Source: an uncultured Prevotella sp. (lineage in GTDB: Bacteria > Bacteroidota > Bacteroidia > Bacteroidales > Bacteroidaceae). Taken from it: DNA of 45,824 bases. Positions 16,075 through 25,103 of the stretch are shown here, one piece after another. The notes under the pieces were generated by a model. It was given only the letters and a program-made list of their open reading frames with translations. It ran no database searches and was not told the DNA's origin. Within the stretch, counting starts at the first letter, position 1. Each line of letters begins with the position of its first letter. Location of the stretch: assembly GCA_900768785.1 (NCBI GenBank), contig CAAGEG010000101.1, positions 1 through 45,824 of the forward strand, read 5' to 3'. The translations under genes were made by a program, and so were the position numbers.

Positions 16075-17553
16075 TTATTGATGTCTTTTTAGAGTTATGT
16101 GTTTATTCACACATTGTGGCAGCTCGTCCAGATAGTGGGTTACCATGATGAGAGTCTTGTCTTTTCGTTTGCAAAATGTCTCTATTATGTCTGTAACCAT
16201 TTGTCTGTTGTCATCGTCAAGGCCATGAAAAGGCTCATCAAGAATAAGGAGTTCGGGGTCTTTAACAAAGGCTCTTACGAGCAAAACAAGTCGTTGCTCG
16301 CCGCTTGAAAGCTTGAGGAAAGGTCTGTCAGCAAGTTGTGCTATGCCGAAAATATCCATCCACCTCTTGCAAGTTTCATATTCTGCATCATCCGGACGTG
16401 CATATAGCCCGACCGAATCTTTTAGTCCGCTTGCCACAACTCTTATAGCAGCTATGTCTTGTCTGTATGCTCTGTGCATTTCGGGAGACACATAGCCAAT
16501 GTGTTTCTTTATTTCCCAGATGCTTTCTCCACTACCTCGCTTGGTGCCAAATAGAGAAATGTCGCACGCATAAGCCTGCGGATTGTCTGCACAAATAAGA
16601 CTTAGGAGTGTTGATTTGCCGGAACCGTTACTTCCCGATAGTGCCCATCGTTCGCCTTTATTTACAGTCCATGAGAGGTCTTTCAGTATAGTGCGGTTGC
16701 CATAGGCTATCTTTATATCTGTGAAACGTACTATTTCGTTGCTTTTAATAGTTTCTTGTTGTGGCAGAGACATAATGATGTCGGCTTTATTGTCGGGCAG
16801 TCGTTTAAGTTGTTTGCCTTTTCGGCTGTCAATATATTGTGACTTAGTGACTTTTGGATAAACAGTCATGTTGTCCACTTCAACGACATGTGTTATGAAA
16901 TCGGGTAAATCGTCGTTTTTAGACAGCACAATAATGATTTGCAACTCACGTTCTTCGGCAAGCGTCTTCAATAGTTGTTTCAGTTGGTTGCGTGTTTCCG
17001 AGTCAAGACCAATAAATGGATTGTCCATTATCAGCACTCTTGGAAACGAGAGCAACGTGCGTGTCAGTTGGAACTTGCGTAGTTCGCCACTTGATAAAGA
17101 GATGATATACTTGTCAAGCATGTTGTCTATGCCAAACAAGTGGTATAGTCGGTTTTGCAAATCTCGCCTTTCTTTGTTGTCGTCTCCCGACATTTCAAAA
17201 GCCTCTTCAAGCAGTTTGCCTGCAGTAGGAGTGCTTTCGTCAATATCGTGTTGGTTCCATCGTTGTTGCAAATAGTACATTCCGTCGTTGTCACCATAAG
17301 AGTCGCGAAACGTAATATACTTTATATTGTCTGAAACAAGCTCTGCTTTGCTTGGCGAAAAGTCATATTCCGGGTCGTGCATAAGCAGAGGATGTCTGCC
17401 AATGATGATATCTACCAACATAGATTTACCACCTCCGTTAGGTCCAAGTATGGCTATATGTTCGCCATTGTTGAGAGTGAAATCTACCGGTTTAGCCATA
17501 CGCCACTCGGGCATACGTGTAACTCCGTTCTTAATCTTTATAATTTCTTGCAT
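16075..17553 (-). CDS. ModF-like protein with two ABC ATPase domains
   Basis: The 492-residue length and the sequence correspond to E. coli ModF. NBD1: Walker A GPNGGGKS (about residue 37), signature LSSGELRK. NBD2: SGSNGSGKST (about 315), the stretch LFGTKRGSGESIWEIKKHIG that is close to ModF, signature LSSGEQR and Walker B LLILDEPFHGLD. In NBD1 the Walker B reads VLIMDNPFIGLD, with Asn replacing the catalytic Glu, so the first site probably does not hydrolyse ATP normally. There is no membrane part and no molybdate permease nearby; the cellular role of ModF proteins is unclear. The start overlaps ruvC by 23 bp and the Cys-rich peptide follows 4 bp after the stop. Confidence 0.85.
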   Translation of the reverse strand: MQEIIKIKNGVTRMPEWRMAKPVDFTLNNGEHIAILGPNGGGKSMLVDIIIGRHPLLMHDPEYDFSPSKAELVSDNIKYITFRDSYGDNDGMYYLQQRWNQHDIDESTPTAGKLLEEAFEMSGDDNKERRDLQNRLYHLFGIDNMLDKYIISLSSGELRKFQLTRTLLSFPRVLIMDNPFIGLDSETRNQLKQLLKTLAEERELQIIIVLSKNDDLPDFITHVVEVDNMTVYPKVTKSQYIDSRKGKQLKRLPDNKADIIMSLPQQETIKSNEIVRFTDIKIAYGNRTILKDLSWTVNKGERWALSGSNGSGKSTLLSLICADNPQAYACDISLFGTKRGSGESIWEIKKHIGYVSPEMHRAYRQDIAAIRVVASGLKDSVGLYARPDDAEYETCKRWMDIFGIAQLADRPFLKLSSGEQRLVLLVRAFVKDPELLILDEPFHGLDDDNRQMVTDIIETFCKRKDKTLIMVTHYLDELPQCVNKHITLKRHQ

Positions 17554-18130
17554 TTATCCTGTCTTTATTCCTGTTGGCAAAGTCTTTCCAACTGCTGTAT
17601 TTAGTATCATTAATAGGGCTACCTGCCTGCATGAAGTGGCAATAAGCGGCAGCTAAGGCATCGGTAGCATCCATGAAAGGAGTCATATCTTCGTCTTTTA
17701 TGTTGAGCAAACGTTGCAACATAGATGCCACTTGCTCTTTGGAAGCCAGTCCTTGTCCCGTTAATGCCATCTTTATTTTCAAAGGAGCATACTCGTGAAT
17801 AGGTATATCTCTCTGTATAGCAGCCGCTATAGCGACCCCTTGTGCGCGTCCGAGCTTGAGCATAGATTGTATATTCTTGCCGAAAAAAGGTGCTTCAATA
17901 GCCATTTCATCAGGAAGAAACTCTTCGATAATACCCGTTACACGTTCAAAAATGCGTCCTAAGCGGAGATAAGGGTCATGTTCTTTCCTCATATCTATCA
18001 CACCCATAGCCATCATAGAAGCTTTATTGCCACACACTTTCAGCAAGCCGTAACCCATAACATTGGTTCCGGGATCTATTCCCATAATGATTTTTTCTGT
18101 TGTATTGGCTTTTTGCTTCTTTATTGCCAT
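17531..18130 (-). CDS. ruvC: Crossover junction endodeoxyribonuclease RuvC
   Basis: The 199-residue protein resolves Holliday junctions with RuvAB. The RNase-H-like core is intact: the first catalytic Asp is in IMGIDPGTNVMGYGL, Glu in MAIEAPFFGKN, and the last acidic pair is in PFMDATDALAAAYCH. The N-terminal 15 residues (AIKKQKANTTEK) are an extension, and the ATG encoding MGIDPGTN at residue 16 is a possible alternative start. The C-terminal tail is longer than in E. coli (173 residues). It overlaps the ModF-like gene by 23 bp. Confidence 0.95.
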   Translation of the reverse strand: MAIKKQKANTTEKIIMGIDPGTNVMGYGLLKVCGNKASMMAMGVIDMRKEHDPYLRLGRIFERVTGIIEEFLPDEMAIEAPFFGKNIQSMLKLGRAQGVAIAAAIQRDIPIHEYAPLKIKMALTGQGLASKEQVASMLQRLLNIKDEDMTPFMDATDALAAAYCHFMQAGSPINDTKYSSWKDFANRNKDRINARNYKD

Positions 18131-18199
18131 TTTGTCATTATTGCTGTTTGTGTGGTTTTGTTATAGTTAAGACCTGAACTGCTGATGTAGAGAGCTAAA

Positions 18200-18844
18200 T
18201 TATTTCAGATAAGGATTATATCTAAGTTCATCACCTATGGTGGTTTTCGGTCCGTGACCGGGCAGAATTGTTGTTGAAGAGGGGAGAATAGAAGTTATGT
18301 TCTTTAAACTTGCTATGATATCTTCGTAACTGCCGAGTTCAAAATCTGTTCTTCCTATGCTAAATCTGAATAGAGTGTCGCCGGAAAACGCCAAGTTCTC
18401 TGCTTCACAATAAAAGAAAACTGAGCCGGGAGTGTGTCCCGGAGTGTTGATAACCTTAAATTTGTGACTTCCAAACGAAATAATTTCGCCATCAGAAAAA
18501 AAACGTCCCATAGGAACAATATCCTCTTTCAAATCCACGCCGCACAATATTGACGCTTGCTCTTTAAGACGTTCGTATAGCGGAGTGTCAGCATTGTGCA
18601 TCTCCGGCTGCATGTTTAGCTCTGCCGACAAGGCATTATTGCCGAAGTTATGGTCTATGTGCCCATGAGTGCACAGCAGATGAACCGGTTTTAAATTGTT
18701 GTCTTTGATGTAAGAAACAATAGCATCTTTCTCCTCCTGATAAAAGGCTCCACAGTCAATAACGACACATTCGCCGGTCTCATCGCTTACTATATAACAG
18801 TTCTCTTGGAACATGTTACACACAAATCTTTCAATATTGAGCAT
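18200..18844 (-). CDS. MBL-fold metal hydrolase (glyoxalase II-like)
   Basis: The 214-residue metallo-beta-lactamase-fold enzyme has the metal-binding THGHIDHNFG motif at about residues 59-68, later NTPGHTPGSVFFY and FSGDTLF, and the final LPGHGP. That is the complete two-metal set. It resembles the small hydroxyacylglutathione-hydrolase-like group; glutathione use is doubtful in this phylum, so the thioester substrate is unknown. It lies between rsmG (57 bp upstream) and ruvC (69 bp downstream), all on one strand. Confidence 0.88.
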   Translation of the reverse strand: MLNIERFVCNMFQENCYIVSDETGECVVIDCGAFYQEEKDAIVSYIKDNNLKPVHLLCTHGHIDHNFGNNALSAELNMQPEMHNADTPLYERLKEQASILCGVDLKEDIVPMGRFFSDGEIISFGSHKFKVINTPGHTPGSVFFYCEAENLAFSGDTLFRFSIGRTDFELGSYEDIIASLKNITSILPSSTTILPGHGPKTTIGDELRYNPYLK

Positions 18845-18901
18845 AAAAATAGAAAATAAAAGTAGGGGATGATAATCTTTTTAATCCTAAAACGCTGTTG
18901 T

Positions 18902-19522
18902 TTAGAGAGGTAGATAAATGAGATGCTTCTCGCTAAACCACTCTTCCTTGAACCACATGCTGATGTCTGTCACTTCAACTATAGTCTTAAAAGGAGCCGT
19001 CTCGTTGTCAACGTTGCCACCTTTAAGGCATAACAGACCGTTAGGAATAGAGTTTTGTTGGCGCCGACCAATATTTTTCTTTATAAGATTGACAAGGTCG
19101 GGTAGGGGCATTACGGCTCGGCTGACAACAAAGTCATATTTACCCTTCTCGTTTTCACCACGTATATGCTCGGCATCACAGTTTTTCAGTCCTATGGCTT
19201 TAGCTACTTCCTTCACGACATTAATCTTTTTGCCTGTGCCGTCAATAAGTTTAAAGTCACAATCAGGGAACATTATGGCAAGCGGAATGCCGGGAAAGCC
19301 ACCTCCGGTACCAAGATCAAGAATCTTTGTTCCCGCTCTGAACGACACTTCTTTTGCTATTGCAAGAGAGTGGAGAACATGATGCTCATAGAGAAAGTCG
19401 ATGTCTTTGCGTGAAATAACATTTATTTTGCTGTTCCAATCGGCATAGAGGTCTTTTAACGCAGCAAACTGCTTGATTTGCAACTCCGTGAGTTTGGGAA
19501 AATATTTTAGAATGATATCCAT
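18902..19522 (-). CDS. rsmG: 16S rRNA (guanine-527 N7) methyltransferase RsmG
   Basis: The protein has 206 residues, the usual length. The SAM-binding loop is LDLGTGGGFPGIPLAI (about residues 69-84), followed by CDFKLIDGTGKKINVVKEVA, and the later VSRAVMPLPDLVNLI matches the family's SRA motif. It methylates G527 of 16S rRNA. A minus-strand gene follows (MBL hydrolase), and the DUF3298 lipoprotein gene is 39 bp upstream. Confidence 0.95.
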   Translation of the reverse strand: MDIILKYFPKLTELQIKQFAALKDLYADWNSKINVISRKDIDFLYEHHVLHSLAIAKEVSFRAGTKILDLGTGGGFPGIPLAIMFPDCDFKLIDGTGKKINVVKEVAKAIGLKNCDAEHIRGENEKGKYDFVVSRAVMPLPDLVNLIKKNIGRRQQNSIPNGLLCLKGGNVDNETAPFKTIVEVTDISMWFKEEWFSEKHLIYLPL

Positions 19523-19561
19523 ACTATGTTTGATATATGTGTGGCGAAAAATAGAAAGTTG

Positions 19562-20392
19562 TTACATGATATCTTTCCTCAACAAAGAGGTTAAGTCGTC
19601 TTTGTCAATTTCAACGACAATCTCTCCGGCAGCATGAAAGGCTATCTCGTCGGGCGAATAAATAAATATAATGCTCTTGTCGCCGATAATGAAATTCTCG
19701 GAAGGATAAACATCTATGCCCAAAAATACCGTTTTCTCATGCAATTCGTTAAGATTGTTAACATCAAATTTCTTGTATAGCTTGCGCAATATAAGTTGAT
19801 TAAGCTCATGTTCATAGCCCGGAACAAACACATTCCTCAAAGACATAATCTTTCCCGATGCTTTATCTATGTTCTTAACTATCTTTACAGACATGCCATG
19901 AGCACCTCCACCATATATATATACGTCAGCCACGTAGGCTAAATATTTGTCCGACTTGTCAAGAATTGATGTTTTTACTTCATATTCACAATTATAGGAA
20001 ATAACATTATCCTTGTCGGCTTTGTACAACTCGCCATATTCTTTTTTATACTCGCTGATATATCTTGAGACAAAAGAGTCAACAGCCTCTCTAATTCCAA
20101 TCTTTTCAGATGAAAGAGAAAAATAATCGGGACTGATAATGCCCGATCTGATGATTGAATCATTTATGATTTCGGCATTCTTTCCCTTTGCATACGTTAT
20201 GCTGAGGCTAACATGACATCTCGGACCTGTAGTGTCGCCGGTAAGCCAAAGGGTAGAATCGGCTTTTAAACTATCAAATGTAAGGCTGTCATTACCGCCA
20301 AAGAAAGAGCCGGACTTGCCTCCGCATGAACAAGATAATGTTAATAATGTGATTAAAAATATAATGGTTACAGCTGCTTTTCTCATAATCAA
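19562..20392 (-). CDS. Lipoprotein of the RsiV/DUF3298 type
   Basis: The 276-residue protein has a lipoprotein signal peptide with a lipobox (LLTLSC, Cys near residue 22), so it is anchored in an envelope membrane. The mature domain has the DUF4163-like VSLSITYAKGKNAEIINDSI, then YIYGGGAHGMSVKIVKNIDKASGKIMSLRNVF, which is the RsiV/DUF3298 signature (GGAHG). It ends with YSPDEIAFHAAGEIVVEI. In Bacillus the RsiV domain binds lysozyme; here the function is unknown. The second ATG (20386) may be the start. A good promoter lies at 20451-20482. Confidence 0.85.
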   Translation of the reverse strand: MIMRKAAVTIIFLITLLTLSCSCGGKSGSFFGGNDSLTFDSLKADSTLWLTGDTTGPRCHVSLSITYAKGKNAEIINDSIIRSGIISPDYFSLSSEKIGIREAVDSFVSRYISEYKKEYGELYKADKDNVISYNCEYEVKTSILDKSDKYLAYVADVYIYGGGAHGMSVKIVKNIDKASGKIMSLRNVFVPGYEHELNQLILRKLYKKFDVNNLNELHEKTVFLGIDVYPSENFIIGDKSIIFIYSPDEIAFHAAGEIVVEIDKDDLTSLLRKDIM

Positions 20393-20450
20393 TTTGTCTT
20401 TTGAATGCTTTCTTTAACACATAAGAACGCATGTCGTTCGTATTTTGTTG

Positions 20451-20482
20451 CAAAATTAAGGCAAACAACCGAATAAGACAAA
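20451..20482 (-). promoter_or_regulatory. Promoter of the DUF3298 lipoprotein gene
   Basis: Minus strand: TTTG (20482-20479), 20-bp spacer, TAATTTTG (20458-20451). It is about 60 bp from the start codon. The rest of the 337-bp gap 20393-20729 holds only the ABC ATPase terminator at 20621-20661; I see no other gene. Confidence 0.65.
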
Positions 20483-20620
20483 TAATTAATATACTTTTTA
20501 ATTTTGTGTAAAATAGTGTTTGTTGCAGGTCATTATGGCATATCAAACCTCTGCATTATATGTTCTTGCTGCCATTTTTGTTGTTTCTGTCTAATGACAG
20601 ATCATGGTTTAATAACAAAA

Positions 20621-20661
20621 AACATTACTCCCTATCCGCATATAGAATAAAGAGTAATGTT
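20621..20661 (-). terminator. Terminator of the orphan ABC ATPase gene
   Basis: A perfect 10-bp inverted repeat, AACATTACTC with GAGTAATGTT, has a 21-base loop. On the minus strand TTTTTTGTTATT-like sequence follows. It is about 70 bp past the stop. Confidence 0.65.
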
Positions 20662-20729
20662 TAATGAATAACCGATAATCTCTGAAACCTGATTTTGTGA
20701 TTTAAAAATAGAATATAAAGAGTTGATTA

Positions 20730-21461
20730 TTATTCTAAATTAAAGTATTCATCAAGTTCTTTTTCTGCGCTCTTGTTGTCATTCGGAAGGTCTCTTATTA
20801 TTGTTCCGTTCTCAAGAAGAGCTATTCTGTTAGAAATATCTATGGTATGAGTGAGATTATGACTGCTTATAAGGATTGTCGCACCTGTTTCTTTGTTATA
20901 CGTAGTAAGCAGATGTTTCAAATGATTTTGGCTTGATGGATCAAGAAAATTAAATGGTTCGTCAAGAATGAGCAATTCCGGACGATTGATAAGAGCAGAG
21001 ATAATACCTACTTTCTGCTTGTTTCCTGCCGAAAAATTGCGTATTAGCTTCTTCTGCCCAAGTATTTCACCACCCATGAACGTCTCAAACTCCAACACTC
21101 TTTCTGTTGTTTCATTAATAGAAAGACCATTTATCTTGCCGATAAACTGGAAATATTCCTCCGGCGTGAGGAAGTCTATCAAGAAGCCTTCATCAATATA
21201 AGCACCTGTAATAGCTTTCCACTCTTCCGATTTTGCAGGATTTATCTCGTTAACATTACCGTTTTCTGTCTCTTGAGTCAATACTACATTGCCGCTATCT
21301 GTCTTTATCAAGTCAAGTATTATGCGGAATAGCGTGGTTTTTCCTGCACCATTATTTCCAACGAGACCCAACATATCACCTTCGTTTATGGTGAAAGAGT
21401 TGATGTTTACAGCTGTTTTTTCGCCAAAATTCTTTTTAAGGTCAGTGATATTTATCTTCAT
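20730..21461 (-). CDS. ABC transporter ATP-binding protein, no permease nearby
   Basis: The protein has 243 residues from the ATG at 21461 (MKINITDLKKNFG); an earlier ATG at 21473 would add four. Walker A is GNNGAGKTT, the signature is the slightly unusual FSAGNKQKVG, Walker B is LLILDEPFNFLD, and the H-loop is ISSHNLTH. It resembles the ATPases of export or gliding-type ABC transporters, which in this phylum are usually paired with a large integral membrane permease gene. None is adjacent here: the next gene downstream is a lipoprotein 337 bp away and secA is upstream. Confidence 0.88.
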   Translation of the reverse strand: MKINITDLKKNFGEKTAVNINSFTINEGDMLGLVGNNGAGKTTLFRIILDLIKTDSGNVVLTQETENGNVNEINPAKSEEWKAITGAYIDEGFLIDFLTPEEYFQFIGKINGLSINETTERVLEFETFMGGEILGQKKLIRNFSAGNKQKVGIISALINRPELLILDEPFNFLDPSSQNHLKHLLTTYNKETGATILISSHNLTHTIDISNRIALLENGTIIRDLPNDNKSAEKELDEYFNLE

Positions 21462-21558
21462 ATTTTTTATCAAGTTGGAATCTTACTATTAATGATTTTA
21501 TTTTGAGGTTGTGAAATGGCATTTTGCCCATCCTATCTGTTAGGATGTCACGACGAGA

Positions 21559-24500
21559 TTAAGCTAAACCTCGTCCGTGACAATTCTTAAACTTCTTACC
21601 GCTTCCACAAGGACAAGGGTCGTTACGACCTGGTAATTTGTCCTTATGAATAGGAGCTCTCTTCACAGCTTGGGCACTTTCACGCGTGTCATGGTTAGCT
21701 GCGGCTCTTTGAGCAGGGTCATTGAGGTCATCTTTCTGCTCGTTATAACGCTTACTATGCTGTTCGGGGGCTGCTTCTTTCACGTCTCCCTGTTGCATTT
21801 CTGGTATTTGCCCTCTCATAAGTATGCCTACTATGCGGTTGTTCATTTGGTCAACCATGTCGTCAAACAACTTAACACTCTCAAGCTTAAATATAATAAG
21901 CGGGTCTTTCTGTTCGTATGATGCATTTTGAACACTATGTTTCAACTCATCAAGGGCACGTAAATTCTCTTTCCAACAATCGTCAATGATGTGCAAAAGT
22001 ATAGTCTTTTCAAACTGCTTTACCACACTCTTACCCTCTGTTTCGTATGCTTCTTGCAACTTACATGGGATATTAAAGACAGTTTTTCCATCAGTTATTG
22101 GTACCATTATACGCTCATAACGACTTCCTTGATTCTCAAAAACTTCCTTAATAACAGGCCATCCGACAGACTGAATCTTCTCTGTTCTACGTTTAAAGTT
22201 TGCCATTGCCATCTGGAATGCTCGCTCTTCAAGGTCGCCTTTGTTGGTATTAAGAAGTTCTTCTTCTGTAAACGGACATTCCATAGACAGCACTTTCAAG
22301 AAGTCGTTCTTGCATCCTTCATAGTCGTTGCGCTCAATAATACTAACGACTCTGTCCCATATAATGTTGGTAATATCCATGCCTATACGTTCACCAATAA
22401 GGGCATGACGACGCTTTTCATATATAACTTTACGTTGTCTGTTCATCACATCATCATACTCAAGCAGGCGTTTACGTATGCCAAAGTTGTTTTCTTCAAC
22501 TTTCTTCTGTGCTCTTTCTATATTTTTTGTAATGAGTGGGCTCTCAATTCTTTCACCTTCTTTAAAGCCAAGTTTGTCCATTATGCGTGCAATACGCTCA
22601 CTTGCGAATAGACGCATAAGTTTATCTTCAAGGCTAATATAGAAAACAGAACTTCCCGGATCACCTTGACGACCGGCTCTACCGCGTAACTGTCTGTCCA
22701 CACGACGGCTCTCATGGCGTTCAGTACCAATAATTGCAAGTCCTCCGGCTTCTTTTACTTCTGGCGTAAGCTTTATATCGGTACCACGACCTGCCATATT
22801 TGTGGCAATAGTAACGGCTCCTAACATTCTTTCTTCTATGTGAGAGTTGCCGTCTTTGTCTTTAAATGTTACCTTGCCAAGCGTACTTCTACCTGCTTCT
22901 GCCACAACATTTGCTTCTTGTTGGTGTAGTTTTGCATTAAGCACCTTGTGAGGAATGCGTCTCATATCAAGCATTTTGCTAAGCTTTTCTGATATGATGA
23001 CAGATGTTGTACCAACCAAACAAGGACGTCCGGATAGACGCATAGCTTCTATTTCTTCTATAACCGCATTGTATTTCTCGCGTTCTGTCTTATACACACG
23101 ATCGTCCATGTCGTTGCGTTTTACAGATTTGTTGGTTGGTATCTCTACAACATCAAGCTTGTAAATATTCCAAAACTCACCGGCTTCCGTGCTTGCCGTA
23201 CCTGTCATTCCGGATAATTTGTGGTACATTCTGAAGTAGTTCTGTAGTGTAATAGTAGCAAACGTCTGGGTCGCTTCTTTTACTTTTACATGTTCTTTTG
23301 CCTCAACTGCTTGATGCAAACCGTCACTCCATTGTCTGCCTTCCATTATACGACCGGTCTGTTCATCAACAATCTTTACTTCTCCATCAATGACTACGTA
23401 TTCGTCATCTTTATTAAACATGGTGTAAGCTTTAAGCAATTGCTGCAGGGTATGCACTCTTTCGCTTTGTAAAGCATAATGATTGAAAAGCTGATCTTTC
23501 TTATCCAGCTTTTGTTCATCTGTGAGTTCTTTCTCGTTTTCAAGTGCTGCAAGTTCTGTTGTGATGTCAGGAAGCACAAACAATTCTCTGTCTTTTACTT
23601 GAGCAGCAAGCCATTCGGTACCTTTATCTGTAAGGTCTACAGAATTTAGTTTCTCATCGACAACAAAATAAAGAGGTTCAATAGCCTCCGGCATGTGCCT
23701 GTTGTTGTTTTCCATATAATATTCCTCTGTCTTCAGCATACCTGATTTGATGCCGTCTTCTGATAGGAATTTTATAAGGGGTTTGTTCTTTGGAAGGGCT
23801 TTGTGAGAACGGAACAGACTCAAGAAACCCTCTTCTTGTAACTTCTGATCGTTGTTTTTAATGCCTTCGCTTATCTTTTGCTTTGCCTCAGCTAATAATT
23901 GTGTGGCAAGTTTTCTTTGAACTTCTACAAGCCTTTCTACTAATGGCTGATACTCTTCAAACATTTGGTCATCGCCATTAGGTACGGGACCGGATATTAT
24001 AAGTGGCGTTCTGGCATCATCAATAAGCACAGAGTCAACCTCATCGACAATAGCATAATTGTGAGATCTCTGCACAAGGTCATCGGGAGATATAGCCATG
24101 TTGTCACGAAGATAGTCAAAACCAAACTCGTTGTTTGTACCGAAAGTGATATCTGCCATGTAAGCGTTCCTTCTTTCTTTCGTGTTCGGACGGTGTTTGT
24201 CTATACAATCAACAGACAAACCATTAAACATATAGAGCGGTCCCATCCATTCCGAGTCACGTTTTGCAAGATAATCATTAACAGTAACAACGTGAACACC
24301 ATTTCCCGTGAGGGCATTTAGGAATACAGGTAGTGTTGCAACGAGTGTTTTTCCTTCACCCGTAGCCATTTCTGCAATCTTTCCTTGATGTAAAACAACA
24401 CCACCGAAGAGCTGAACATCATAATGTACCATTTCCCATTTAGTGTCATTTCCACCGGCAACCCAATGGTTGCTGTATATAGCTTTGTCGCCTTCAATAC

Positions 24501-24936
24501 GTACAAAGTCTTTTGTGGCTGCTAATTCACGGTCAAAGTCATTAGCAGTTACAATTATTTCTTCGTTCTCTGTAAATCGACGAGCTGTGTCTTTCACTAT
24601 GTTGAAAGCTACAGGCATTACTTCATCAAGAGCTTTTTCATAGTTATCAAGAGCTTCTTTCTCTAATTTGTCGATTTGATTAAACAGTTCCTCTCTTTCG
24701 TCAATAGGGGTTTCTTCTATTTTGCTTTTTAGTTCGGCAATCTGTTTCTTTTGTTCAGAGGCTGAATCTTGAACATATTTTTGTATTTCTTTTGTTCGTG
24801 CACGTAGCGCATCATTATCGAGAGCTTTGATTTCAGGATATCCAGCCTTTATTTTTTCAACTATAGGCTGTATAAGTTTCATGTCTCGTGTTGATTTATC
24901 GCCAAAGAGCGATTTTAAAAAACTATTTAAACCCAT
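21559..24936 (-). CDS. secA: Preprotein translocase ATPase SecA
   Basis: The 1125-residue motor pushes unfolded preproteins through SecYEG. It contains the Walker A region MATGEGKTL, the DEAD-type VDEVDSVLIDDARTPLIISG, the PPXD and wing domains, the second RecA-like fold with TNMAGRGTDIKL and RQLRGRAGRQGDPGSS, and a C-terminal zinc motif PCPCGSGKKFKNCHG. It is longer than E. coli SecA (901 residues), mainly through an insert at about residues 320-430, which is usual for Bacteroidetes. A TACCTTTG element at 24989-24982 is the probable promoter. Confidence 0.97.
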   Translation of the reverse strand: MGLNSFLKSLFGDKSTRDMKLIQPIVEKIKAGYPEIKALDNDALRARTKEIQKYVQDSASEQKKQIAELKSKIEETPIDEREELFNQIDKLEKEALDNYEKALDEVMPVAFNIVKDTARRFTENEEIIVTANDFDRELAATKDFVRIEGDKAIYSNHWVAGGNDTKWEMVHYDVQLFGGVVLHQGKIAEMATGEGKTLVATLPVFLNALTGNGVHVVTVNDYLAKRDSEWMGPLYMFNGLSVDCIDKHRPNTKERRNAYMADITFGTNNEFGFDYLRDNMAISPDDLVQRSHNYAIVDEVDSVLIDDARTPLIISGPVPNGDDQMFEEYQPLVERLVEVQRKLATQLLAEAKQKISEGIKNNDQKLQEEGFLSLFRSHKALPKNKPLIKFLSEDGIKSGMLKTEEYYMENNNRHMPEAIEPLYFVVDEKLNSVDLTDKGTEWLAAQVKDRELFVLPDITTELAALENEKELTDEQKLDKKDQLFNHYALQSERVHTLQQLLKAYTMFNKDDEYVVIDGEVKIVDEQTGRIMEGRQWSDGLHQAVEAKEHVKVKEATQTFATITLQNYFRMYHKLSGMTGTASTEAGEFWNIYKLDVVEIPTNKSVKRNDMDDRVYKTEREKYNAVIEEIEAMRLSGRPCLVGTTSVIISEKLSKMLDMRRIPHKVLNAKLHQQEANVVAEAGRSTLGKVTFKDKDGNSHIEERMLGAVTIATNMAGRGTDIKLTPEVKEAGGLAIIGTERHESRRVDRQLRGRAGRQGDPGSSVFYISLEDKLMRLFASERIARIMDKLGFKEGERIESPLITKNIERAQKKVEENNFGIRKRLLEYDDVMNRQRKVIYEKRRHALIGERIGMDITNIIWDRVVSIIERNDYEGCKNDFLKVLSMECPFTEEELLNTNKGDLEERAFQMAMANFKRRTEKIQSVGWPVIKEVFENQGSRYERIMVPITDGKTVFNIPCKLQEAYETEGKSVVKQFEKTILLHIIDDCWKENLRALDELKHSVQNASYEQKDPLIIFKLESVKLFDDMVDQMNNRIVGILMRGQIPEMQQGDVKEAAPEQHSKRYNEQKDDLNDPAQRAAANHDTRESAQAVKRAPIHKDKLPGRNDPCPCGSGKKFKNCHGRGLA

Positions 24937-24981
24937 TTTATTGTTTAATATTTTTATTCTTAAATAATATTATAAGCGTTG

Positions 24982-24989
24982 CAAAGGTA
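24982..24989 (-). promoter_or_regulatory. secA promoter -7 element
   Basis: Minus-strand TACCTTTG lies 46 bp before the secA ATG. No clear -33 element is seen. Confidence 0.5.
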
Positions 24990-25103
24990 ATGTTTTTTTA
25001 CAACCTTACGCTATAATCTTGTTAATAATAATATGAAATGTAACACATTATGCTATATTAGAGGTTATTAATAAGCGAATGTGTGTATTGCCGTTCTTAT
25101 GTT

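Noticed and set aside
20535..20594. 19-residue peptide beginning MAYQTSALYVL
   Set aside because: Too short to support, with no promoter or conservation evidence.
21991..22611. 206-residue frame opposite secA
   Set aside because: It is antisense to the intact secA gene; the sequence has no recognisable domain.
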